This document shows positions 27,779 through 35,367 of a DNA stretch of 64,000 nucleotides, piece by piece. Made by a program: the position numbers and the translations under genes. Position 1 is the first letter of the stretch. Every line of letters begins with the position of its first letter. The notes beneath the pieces were generated by a model, which was not told where the DNA came from, did no database searches, and saw only the letters and a list, made by a program, of their open reading frames with translations. Location of the stretch: assembly GCA_023459055.1 (NCBI GenBank), contig JAEWVR010000025.1:248001-312000 (forward strand), written 5' to 3'. The DNA comes from Fibrobacterota bacterium. GTDB lineage: Bacteria; Fibrobacterota; Chitinivibrionia; Chitinivibrionales; Chitinispirillaceae.

Positions 27779-28792
27779 CTACTGCTTATGCCGATCGCTT
27801 TTTAAAACTGAATACAAACAGCTCTGTGCGATCAGATTTATCTGATCAAATTCAGGCAGTAACGACAGGATGCCAACCAGCCGCTCAAGAGCGATCGGGA
27901 CAAATTTCTTGTACCACTCTTTTGCCTTATGAATCGAGAGATTTCCATATGCTCCCAGTGCCTGCATCAGACGTTGTGCCGCACACATATTGAATACATC
28001 GTCACCATCAGTTCGTCCACAGGTCTCATAATAATAGGTTAATAGTTTCAGTATCTCTTCACTTGACATACAGGATATATACGGATCGTAAAGCAATGAT
28101 GCGACATCATATTCAGCAGGTCCCAATCGTGCACCCTGAAAATCGACAAAACGGACTGCATCGTTTTTTATCATTACGTTTTCAGATTGAAAGTCACGGT
28201 GAATGTATACCCTGGGAAGCAGTGATGTCCTTCTTGCGAGTTCCTCACGTTCCTTTTCCCATTTCTTTGTCAGTAGCGTTTCACAACCGCAAAAATCGGT
28301 AACACAGAACTTTGAAAAATACCACGTTTCCCACATAAAGGTATCATAATCCATCGCCCGTGCATTGACTGATTGACTTACAGAAAGATCAAGATTCTGC
28401 CACTTGCACAACGCATCAAGAACTTTTTTGTAAACGCCGGTAATTTTCTGATTATCAGTCAAATTGTCAAGACAATACTGCTTCAGTGTACATTTTCCAA
28501 GATCCTCTTCAAGGATCAGACCATGAGTAGTGTCCTTTTTATAAATTTCAGGAAGGAACGGCAGGTGCACTGAAATATCTCTCTGCATTAAAATAAACCT
28601 GTCCCAATCCTCATCCCTGCAGTCCCATACAATTAACACATACGAGGTTTCTTCTTTTGACAAACGAATGAAATAGCGTGATGAACCTGCATGTCCGGCA
28701 AGCTCCGTACTCCATTCATCGGGATTAAACCTGTCAATAGCGTTCTTTAGAAAATCCAGCTGTGCCGGTGTCAATTGTAATTGCTGATTCAT
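27779..28792 (-). CDS. amgK: APH-fold sugar kinase, AmgK-like (anomeric MurNAc/GlcNAc kinase)
   Basis: About 337 aa, aminoglycoside-phosphotransferase fold. Catalytic-loop motif RVYIHRDFQSENVMI (HxDxxxxN type) and the metal-binding RFVDFQGARLGPAEYDVASL are intact. AmgK enzymes phosphorylate the anomeric hydroxyl of N-acetylmuramic acid, the step before a MurU uridylyltransferase. Here the uridylyltransferase-like gene is immediately upstream and overlaps by four bases (ATGA at 28792-28789), and a NamZ-family muramidase gene precedes that one. I choose the start at 28792 for this coupling; a longer form from 28918 would run far into the upstream gene. The function is assigned by fold and context; a related small-sugar or choline kinase is the alternative. 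Confidence 0.8.
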   Translation of the reverse strand: MNQQLQLTPAQLDFLKNAIDRFNPDEWSTELAGHAGSSRYFIRLSKEETSYVLIVWDCRDEDWDRFILMQRDISVHLPFLPEIYKKDTTHGLILEEDLGKCTLKQYCLDNLTDNQKITGVYKKVLDALCKWQNLDLSVSQSVNARAMDYDTFMWETWYFSKFCVTDFCGCETLLTKKWEKEREELARRTSLLPRVYIHRDFQSENVMIKNDAVRFVDFQGARLGPAEYDVASLLYDPYISCMSSEEILKLLTYYYETCGRTDGDDVFNMCAAQRLMQALGAYGNLSIHKAKEWYKKFVPIALERLVGILSLLPEFDQINLIAQSCLYSVLKSDRHKQ

Positions 28793-29721
28793 GAGATTTC
28801 CAGAGCTCCAAAATGTGTGTATAATGTATTTATGATATTCATCTCTCTTACATCCGTGCCGGGCCAGATAATACTGCTTGTAATTGATGCTCCTTTGAAA
28901 AGTGTCGTTCCCACCCATGAGGATGTCAACGATTCTTCAACATGATCCTTACAAAGTAATGGATATACAGATTTTTTCCCCTTGTCAAAATAGTAATTAT
29001 CAGGCAAATCAAGCGAAAGTGTACCACTCAGAAATTCACGGTGAACATCCGCGAGAGCTTTTATCGTACCGATATCGCGCCAGTACCCCTGCTCCTGTAC
29101 CGATACGGATACTGTAATCCCCAGTTCAATTGCACGTTTCCACACAGGAACAATTGAAAAATCATCAGTGGTGACAAGGTCAAGAAATTCTTTTTTATAC
29201 AGAGCTGCACCAATAAACGCAGCTTCCTTTGCCCCATGCGGACAATGAGGAGTATCTGCCGGTGTACCGATATACTTTTTTGTCAATGAATCAAATAAAA
29301 TGGTGCCCTTTCCGTAGCTGCAGGGAAAAGCAATTAACGTGCAAAGCGCATCGGATCTCTCAAAGTCTTTTATTGCTGCCTGCAAATCAAATTTACAAAT
29401 AATATCAACGTTCAGCATAAGAAACGACTGATCACCCTGAAGAAATGTTCTTGCATTGTCAAATGCGCCTCCGGTTCCCCTGATCTCACCGGATTCAACA
29501 AACAGATCAAATGGGTACTGTGTTGACATACAATACTCATTCATTTGTTCAGGCATATAGTGCGCATTGACTCCAATTTCCCGAATCCCCGATGCTGCAA
29601 TAAATTGCAGCGCATGGTCAAGTAACGGCCTGCCACAAACCGGAACAAGCGCCTTCGGAATATGATTTGTCAATGGTCGCATTCGGGTTCCGAAACCCGC
29701 TGCAAGTATAAAACCTCTCAT
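28789..29721 (-). CDS. murU: Sugar-1-phosphate nucleotidyltransferase, MurU-like
   Basis: 310 aa, NTP-transferase (GT-A-like) fold. The nucleotide-binding start GFILAAGFGTRMRPLT with PKALVPVCGRPLLDHAL is intact, followed by GGAFDNARTFL, MLNVDIICKFD (metal-binding Asp), GAALYKKEFLD and YWRDIGTIKALADVHREFL. MurU-type enzymes make UDP-MurNAc from MurNAc-1-phosphate in cell-wall recycling. At 310 residues it is longer than typical MurU (about 225), with an extra C-terminal segment containing SSWVGTTLFKGASITSSIIW that looks like the start of a left-handed beta-helix, as in glucose-1-phosphate or mannose-1-phosphate transferases. Its ATG directly follows the stop of the upstream gene (TAAATG) and its own end overlaps the kinase gene. 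Context favours MurU; another UDP- or GDP-sugar is possible. Confidence 0.78.
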   Translation of the reverse strand: MRGFILAAGFGTRMRPLTNHIPKALVPVCGRPLLDHALQFIAASGIREIGVNAHYMPEQMNEYCMSTQYPFDLFVESGEIRGTGGAFDNARTFLQGDQSFLMLNVDIICKFDLQAAIKDFERSDALCTLIAFPCSYGKGTILFDSLTKKYIGTPADTPHCPHGAKEAAFIGAALYKKEFLDLVTTDDFSIVPVWKRAIELGITVSVSVQEQGYWRDIGTIKALADVHREFLSGTLSLDLPDNYYFDKGKKSVYPLLCKDHVEESLTSSWVGTTLFKGASITSSIIWPGTDVREMNIINTLYTHFGALEIS

Positions 29722-30900
29722 TTACCGCTGCTCCGGATAAAGTGCAACAGCATTAAACTCTTCGAGAAATTCCCCATAGCTTTGACGCCACTCTTCTGCC
29801 ATATCGTTTACAGGTATTCCGGCAATGAGTTTTTCACGCATACGACTATCACCGGCAAGAATATCAAACGGCATTTTAATCTGCTCATATTCATATGGAG
29901 GACTTTTGAATGCAAACTGGCCGCCGGACGTTTTAATGATTGCGGCGATAATTGCAGCAGCAGTCTTTACTGGATAGTACATTGATGGATTTGTAACATG
30001 AATCTGCATTCCGTAACAGAATGTCCCGTGCCATTTCTGAAATGTTGGGATAAAACCATGATCCCTGAAAGTACATCCGCTCAGTTCATACGAAAACAAC
30101 TCTTTTTTAAAAGCCTCAAAATCAATATACGGAGCGCCAAACAGTTCAAACGGGCGGGTTGTACCCCGGCCTTCAGATGCATTGGTAGCCTCAAAAAGTA
30201 CCATCCCCGGATATACTACCGCAGTGTCAACTGTTGGCATATTCGGTGATGGCAATACCCAGGGAAGTCCGGTCTGAGGCCACAAAGAGTTCCGCCACCA
30301 GCCATCCATTTTTACAACCTCAAGTTGACATGATGGATTATACTGTTTTTGAATAAAAAGTGCCATCTCCCCCATTGTCATTCTGTGACAAAGTGGTATT
30401 TCTGCACTCCCGACAAAAGTAAAATACTGCGGATCAAGCAGATACCCGTCAAGCGGTACTGCACCAATAGGGTTCGGTCTGTCAAGCACCCATACACTAA
30501 TGCCCATTTCTGCACATGCTTCCATACATAGTTTTAGTGTCCATATATATGTGTACGGCCGCGCTCCGACATCCTGAATATCAAAAACAAGCGCATCAAG
30601 CCCATCAAGCATTTTCGGTGTGGGTTTTCGATTAGTGCCATAAAGACTATACACCGGCACTTTAAGCACCGGATCAACTGCACCCTCCCATTCAATCATG
30701 TTATCCTGGGTTTGTCCGAACAAACCATGCTGTGGGCCGAAAACAGCCTTCAACGTGCACTGCGGATGCTTATGAAGCACAGATAGTATATGAGAATAGG
30801 AAGATGTAATTGATGCAGCATGACACACAACACCAACATTTTTCCCTTTTAATGCAGAAGGAAAGTTTTGTAAAAAACAATCAAGTCCGAATTTTACCAT
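29722..30900 (-). CDS. namZ: DUF1343 / NamZ-family exo-beta-N-acetylmuramidase-like protein
   Basis: 392 aa matching the DUF1343 family, of which Bacillus subtilis NamZ (family GH171) removes MurNAc from the non-reducing end of peptidoglycan fragments. Conserved blocks are visible in order: KNVGVVCHAASI, VFGPQHGLFGQTQDN, VYSLYG, DIQDVGARPYTYIW, WVLDRPNPIG, LPSPNMPTVDTAVVYPG, LFEATNASEGRGTTRPFELFGAP and a C-terminal PFDILAGD. No signal peptide is seen (it begins MVKFGLDCFLQNFPSALKG), unlike the secreted Bacillus enzyme, so it would act on imported muropeptides or disaccharides in the cytoplasm. It is the first gene of a three-gene operon with MurU-like and AmgK-like genes, fitting a MurNAc salvage route to UDP-MurNAc. 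Confidence 0.85.
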   Translation of the reverse strand: MVKFGLDCFLQNFPSALKGKNVGVVCHAASITSSYSHILSVLHKHPQCTLKAVFGPQHGLFGQTQDNMIEWEGAVDPVLKVPVYSLYGTNRKPTPKMLDGLDALVFDIQDVGARPYTYIWTLKLCMEACAEMGISVWVLDRPNPIGAVPLDGYLLDPQYFTFVGSAEIPLCHRMTMGEMALFIQKQYNPSCQLEVVKMDGWWRNSLWPQTGLPWVLPSPNMPTVDTAVVYPGMVLFEATNASEGRGTTRPFELFGAPYIDFEAFKKELFSYELSGCTFRDHGFIPTFQKWHGTFCYGMQIHVTNPSMYYPVKTAAAIIAAIIKTSGGQFAFKSPPYEYEQIKMPFDILAGDSRMREKLIAGIPVNDMAEEWRQSYGEFLEEFNAVALYPEQR

Positions 30901-31288
30901 AGCAATGTTCCTGTTTTTTGATCAAATACCATTAAATTCTTTGTAATCAACATGTTATAATTATTTATCATGTTCAACTGCATTGATCAGTTTTTATCAC
31001 TTCGTGGGGCATCATGATCGCTTGCAGCATCCCACATTATTTACATGCATTAATATAATTAACCACAATCCGGAAAAATCAATAATTGCCATATCCTCTA
31101 CCCGAGGTAAACAGCAGTTACATTAAGCAGGTGATACGATACCGGACATAACCGTTTTTATCAGCAGGCAGTAGTACATTCATAATTAAAAAATTCAAAA
31201 AAGGCAGATCAACTTGCTCTTTTTGATTCAGAATATTATATTACATATCTGTTGTAAAACTTTTTTCTATAGAGAGAAGGTGATACTC
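30901..31288. other. Intergenic region between namZ operon and rpsU
   Basis: 388-bp AT-rich region separating divergent genes. It presumably carries the promoter of the leftward recycling operon (not resolvable by eye) and the rpsU promoter listed separately. No RNA gene or repeat was recognised. Confidence 0.5.
31214..31242 (+). promoter_or_regulatory. Candidate sigma-70-type promoter of rpsU
   Basis: TTGCTC (31214-31219) and TATATT (31237-31242) separated by 17 bases, 47 bp before the rpsU start. Confidence 0.45.
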
Positions 31289-31498
31289 ATGAACGGTATC
31301 GTTGTACGCGAAGATGAAGCCTTTGAAAAAGCTCTTCGTAGATTCACAAAGACATGTGAACGTGCTGGTATTCTTTCTGACGTTAAAAAATATCGTCACT
31401 ACGAAAAACCAAGCGAAGAAAAGAAGAGACGTCTGAATTCATCAAAGCGCAAACGCATTCGCGAAGAAAAGCGAATGACATTCAAGTTTGATCGCTAA
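31289..31498 (+). CDS. rpsU: Ribosomal protein S21
   Basis: 69-aa basic protein of the bS21 family of the small ribosomal subunit, which helps in mRNA binding at initiation. It begins MNGIVVREDEAFEKALRRF and ends in a lysine/arginine-rich helix (EEKKRRLNSSKRKRIREEKR), both typical of S21. The start at 31289 has GAGAAGGTGA upstream. The gene is monocistronic, with a recognisable promoter before it and a strong terminator after it. Confidence 0.96.
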   Translation: MNGIVVREDEAFEKALRRFTKTCERAGILSDVKKYRHYEKPSEEKKRRLNSSKRKRIREEKRMTFKFDR

Positions 31499-31510
31499 GC
31501 TGAAAATAGT

Positions 31511-31540
31511 AAGGGACGAAGTAATTCGTCCCTTTTTATT
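31511..31540 (+). terminator. Terminator of rpsU
   Basis: Perfect 10-bp stem (31511-31520 with 31525-31534) and a GTAA loop, followed by TTTATT; with the T's closing the stem this gives five consecutive T's. It lies 12 bp after the rpsU stop. Confidence 0.9.
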
Positions 31541-31564
31541 TACTGCAATTATGCCAGACCAGCC

Positions 31565-34500
31565 TCATAGTTTCTTTACAAACTCTGTAATAATTACTTC
31601 CGTTTCTTTACGAAAATCATCAACAGATCTCATCAGAAGCTGTTCGCTTCCTGTTTCAATGATACCGTTGTACCCGGATTTCTCAATCTGTTCCAAAACA
31701 ACGCCAAGCTGCATTGCCCCGACTGTACGTGCGGCCCCTTTAAATGTATGTGCAATAATGGCGGAATCTGTTACATTTCCGTTTTTGAGTGCCTGGTTTA
31801 ATTCATTTTGATAATGAGGCATTTTCTGAAAAAAAAGCAGCAGTGCTTCCTTGAAAATATCATCATCATCAGCCATGTTTTTCATTGCATAATTCCTGTC
31901 AAAAACCGGAATACCCTCGTAATCACAATCTATCCCCATACACCCCTCTTCTACATAATTTGTGCCTTGAAGATACTTCCTAATTATACTTTTTAGCTGG
32001 CCAATCTGGATAGGTTTTATTATATAATCATTAATGCCAACACATGCACAGCGGGAAAGATCCTCCTCCTGAACTGTAGCAGTTACTGCAACAATTGGAA
32101 TCTTCCTGTTTTTTTTACCAGCTCCTCCAAGACGGATAATCTGCGATGTCTGATAGCCATCAATTTTCGGCATATGAAGATCCATCAGGATTAATTCAAA
32201 TGACCTTTTTCTTAAAATTTCAATGCACTCCTGCCCATCCTCAGCGGTTGTAACCTCAAGCCCATCCTTTTGCAGCATTTTGCGTATTACTGCCGTGTTA
32301 ACTTCATTATCTTCCACAACAAGTATTGAACCGCTCAATATTGCGGAATCAACAGACTCCTGAGAATCAAGTACACTTTCGATACTCATGACAGGTTCTT
32401 CAGAAGCAGAAATGAATGTTATCGTGAAAACAAACCGGGAGCCCTGACCGGGTACACTTGACACCTGTATATTTCCCCCCATCATTTCAATAAACCTTTT
32501 CGAAATCGAAAGTCCAAGACCTGAACCACCATACCTCCTGCTTACCGACTGATCTGCCTGTGTAAACGGTTGAAACAGATTCGGCATTGTCTTTTCGTCA
32601 ATACCAATACCGGTATCCTCTATTTCAAACCTGAGTGCTATAGCATTATCGTTCCTGCCGCAGTCCACAATCCGTATCGAAACAAAACCATCGTTTGTAA
32701 ACTTGACTGCATTACCGGCAAGATTCAACAGTACCTGCCGTAACCGCCCCGGATCTCCATAGATACTCAAAGGTATTGTAGAATCAATATCTACCCTGAA
32801 ATCAAGTTTCTTCTTTTCTGCCTGAAAAGCAAGTATCAACTTGACATCCTCAACAATTTTATAAATTTCAAAAGGAACATTTTCAAGAGTAATTTTATCT
32901 ACTTCTATTTTTGAAAAGTCAAGTATATCATTTAAAACAGTAAGCAGGGACCCAGCACTTGTCTTTATTGTTGATGCATATTCCATCTGTTCCGTATCCA
33001 GTGCTGTTGTCAGTAGTAACTCACTCATACCAATGACTCCATTTAACGGTGTACGGATCTCATGGCTCATATTAGCAAGAAATTGACTTTTTGCTCTATT
33101 TGCATTTTCAGCTGCCAGAGTCGCATTCTTGACATCAGTGATATCATCAACAGTACCGATCAATCCACCCACTGTGCCATCAGCTTTTTTAAAGGCGGCC
33201 ATGCGCAATACAAGGTACTTGGTTATTCCATCAGGTAGATCATACCGTGCCTCAAATATCTGGCATACACCGGTATCCATGGCATCACGACTTTTGTCAA
33301 CAAGCGCAGGAACAAGATACTCCGGCCATATTTGCTCTATTGTTTTTCCAACAATTTCCTTTTCACTTTTCCCGACAAGTACTTCAAATGCAGGATTACA
33401 CCCAAGCATTACCATTGACGCATCAGTATAGAGGATAGGATTTGGCATAGCACTAAATAATGCATCCTGAAAGTGAAAATGATTGTGCATCGCTTTCTCT
33501 GTATGAATTCTTTGCAATACAGCACTGACCTGCATAAAAAACAGCTCGATTGCATCTGTATTGGGAAGATCACCATCATTGTGACTAAATATATTTATAC
33601 AGCCCAATACAGAATCCCTGTCGTGCAGCCCTATGGTGAATGCACTGCGGATATTTCCACGAAGTACAATCTGCTCAATCACTTCATCCGGAAAATTGCC
33701 AGCAGCAAGTTCTGCGAGACCACCTTCACAACGATTAATTTTTCCATTACGTAAATTTTTTGATATTTCTTTCGAAATAAAAAATTTTGAACCTACAACA
33801 CGAAAACCGGCGATGCTTTCGAACATACTCAGGCCTTCATCATCAACACCGCTTATCCCAAAAACCCTGAGCCAGTTGTTATCCTCAACAAAATTGACAA
33901 CGACAATAGTCTCCGGTGCAAGTTTTTCAAAATTATCCTTGATATATTCATATATTTCTTTCTCATCTGATGATGCCATCAGCTTCAGAGAGCTTGTGCT
34001 CAGGAACCGGAACAACTCCTCTTTCTGCTGGATATCAGCAAATGCACTCTGAATCGATTTATTCTTCTCCTGCAAATCAAGCTGACTTTTGTACCGGGCA
34101 CGTTCATAAAGAAATGATGTAATCAAAATTGACAGATATGCACATGAAAACCAGAATCTGAAAAGAATCGGCCACCTGGTCAATTGAGGAAAAAAGTCAC
34201 AAACACAAAAATTAACAATCATGAGAGAAAAAACTGAGAGTGTAAAGTATGTACCATACCTCATTCCAAGGACAAGATACGCTACTACAGGATAGGTGAA
34301 TACCCATACATACCCGGCATCAAAGGCTCCCCCAAATGCAACCAGAAATACAAACAGGATACCGATCAATCCGATGGATACTCTCAGTGACCGATCATCA
34401 ATTTTTTTCCGTAAACGTAAAAACAAAACAACTGACAGTATCAAAACTGCAAATTCAACAGTAAAAAGCAGATAACTGGATATATACAATGCTTTTACCG

Positions 34501-34618
34501 ATGCAGCCAATGAATTTAAAAACGATACCAATAAGACAAGGTAGGTTACAAAAACACCTTCTTTTTTTCCGGGCGGAATCGACGTCAGGTTCAGGAAGGA
34601 TTCAACAGATTTCAACAT
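31565..34618 (-). CDS. Membrane hybrid histidine kinase with GAF, PAS, REC and HPt domains
   Basis: 1017-aa complete phosphorelay protein. The N-terminal about 170 residues have roughly six hydrophobic spans (sensor or anchor). A coiled linker leads to a GAF-like domain (about 200-365) and a PAS domain (about 375-495). HisKA has the H-box NMSHEIRTPLNGVIGM (His around 517), then HATPase with NLAGNAVKFTNDG, DTGIGIDEKTM and GSGLGLSI. The receiver has LILMDLHMPKIDGY (Asp around 812) and the C-terminal HPt has IAHTFKGAARTVGA (His around 955). This is the BarA/ArcB-type layout. No cognate output regulator is adjacent; a histidine-to-aspartate relay to a distant partner is inferred. Confidence 0.93.
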   Translation of the reverse strand: MLKSVESFLNLTSIPPGKKEGVFVTYLVLLVSFLNSLAASVKALYISSYLLFTVEFAVLILSVVLFLRLRKKIDDRSLRVSIGLIGILFVFLVAFGGAFDAGYVWVFTYPVVAYLVLGMRYGTYFTLSVFSLMIVNFCVCDFFPQLTRWPILFRFWFSCAYLSILITSFLYERARYKSQLDLQEKNKSIQSAFADIQQKEELFRFLSTSSLKLMASSDEKEIYEYIKDNFEKLAPETIVVVNFVEDNNWLRVFGISGVDDEGLSMFESIAGFRVVGSKFFISKEISKNLRNGKINRCEGGLAELAAGNFPDEVIEQIVLRGNIRSAFTIGLHDRDSVLGCINIFSHNDGDLPNTDAIELFFMQVSAVLQRIHTEKAMHNHFHFQDALFSAMPNPILYTDASMVMLGCNPAFEVLVGKSEKEIVGKTIEQIWPEYLVPALVDKSRDAMDTGVCQIFEARYDLPDGITKYLVLRMAAFKKADGTVGGLIGTVDDITDVKNATLAAENANRAKSQFLANMSHEIRTPLNGVIGMSELLLTTALDTEQMEYASTIKTSAGSLLTVLNDILDFSKIEVDKITLENVPFEIYKIVEDVKLILAFQAEKKKLDFRVDIDSTIPLSIYGDPGRLRQVLLNLAGNAVKFTNDGFVSIRIVDCGRNDNAIALRFEIEDTGIGIDEKTMPNLFQPFTQADQSVSRRYGGSGLGLSISKRFIEMMGGNIQVSSVPGQGSRFVFTITFISASEEPVMSIESVLDSQESVDSAILSGSILVVEDNEVNTAVIRKMLQKDGLEVTTAEDGQECIEILRKRSFELILMDLHMPKIDGYQTSQIIRLGGAGKKNRKIPIVAVTATVQEEDLSRCACVGINDYIIKPIQIGQLKSIIRKYLQGTNYVEEGCMGIDCDYEGIPVFDRNYAMKNMADDDDIFKEALLLFFQKMPHYQNELNQALKNGNVTDSAIIAHTFKGAARTVGAMQLGVVLEQIEKSGYNGIIETGSEQLLMRSVDDFRKETEVIITEFVKKL

Positions 34619-34738
34619 GCGTCCAGTATCCTATGCTAAGTATGTTTATGAAAAAATCTGATAAAAATGTAGCCGGTAATGCACAATGAACGGGTTCTCC
34701 TGAAACAAAAAGAGAACTGACATTTAAGAATATCTAAT

Positions 34739-34785
34739 TGTAACATTAAACTATTACTTTTTACAAGTAATAGTTTAATGTTACA
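34739..34785. terminator. Perfect 21-bp hairpin
   Basis: Arms 34739-34759 and 34765-34785 are perfectly complementary with a 5-nt loop. It is AT-rich, in the gap between the sensor kinase start and the small helical-protein gene. With the adjacent hairpin at 34788-34815 it probably ends the leftward transcript of the helicase and helical-protein genes, though no T run follows. Confidence 0.6.
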
Positions 34786-34787
34786 TT

Positions 34788-34815
34788 AATCCTGATTTCT
34801 GGGGAAATCAGGATT
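34788..34815 (-). terminator. 12-bp hairpin overlapping a stop codon
   Basis: Perfect inverted repeat (34788-34799 with 34804-34815) around a 4-nt loop. The TGA stop codon of the leftward 149-aa gene (34808-34810) lies inside one arm. Confidence 0.6.
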
Positions 34816-35257
34816 CCAGATCCTGATGTGTGGTTTCAAGCAGGTGTAAAATCTGCTCGTTAAGAATCTCTCCTAAAAGGAATGTTTTCTCATACTGCTC
34901 TGCGGATATCATAGGAACATCGTCCTTAAACACATGTAGCAGCATTTTATTAATGATGAAGTTTTTCCATCTATTGAATTCCTTAAGCTTATCGTAGGTG
35001 TCTTTTTCGATATAACCCAGGATGAAAAGCAACTTTGTACATCTGAGATAATTAAATTCATCAAGCAGATCCTCAATCTCACGTGAATCAGCATAGTTCT
35101 CTTTGCGTATCATAATGATAAGAATTCTCAGACTTATCTCAAGGTTTCCGTGTAATATTTGAAGTCCTTCAATATAAAAACCATTTTTAAAAGCGATCTG
35201 GGCATGTTCATGTGTGGTCATGCTTTTCAATTGAATCATATCCCGTTGCTGTAACAT
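34808..35257 (-). CDS. Uncharacterised all-helical protein, possibly HEPN-like
   Basis: 149 aa with no signal peptide or membrane span; predicted entirely helical. The pattern AQIAFKNGFYIEGLQILHGNLEISLR and TKLLFILGYIEKDTYDKL, then FNRWKNFIINKML, resembles the helical core and final RxxxxH helix region of HEPN-type proteins, but the arginine and histidine needed for ribonuclease activity are not both present, so an inactive or structural role is more likely. AAGGGGTGAA lies just before the ATG. It follows the nuclease-helicase gene by 110 bp on the same strand and may be co-transcribed. Family membership is only suggestive. Confidence 0.65.
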   Translation of the reverse strand: MLQQRDMIQLKSMTTHEHAQIAFKNGFYIEGLQILHGNLEISLRILIIMIRKENYADSREIEDLLDEFNYLRCTKLLFILGYIEKDTYDKLKEFNRWKNFIINKMLLHVFKDDVPMISAEQYEKTFLLGEILNEQILHLLETTHQDLES

Positions 35258-35367
35258 CAGGTTTCACCCCTTAAGGTAGGCCAACTCATTTAAACTTAAA
35301 AGTTTGTCCTGCACGACAAATGATCTGATAAATATACATACGGTTTAAAAAAAATCCAGTGCTAATT

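Noticed and set aside
31214..31288. 25-residue N-terminal extension of ribosomal protein S21
   Set aside because: The S21 family starts at the later Met, which has a strong ribosome site; the extension overlaps the likely promoter.
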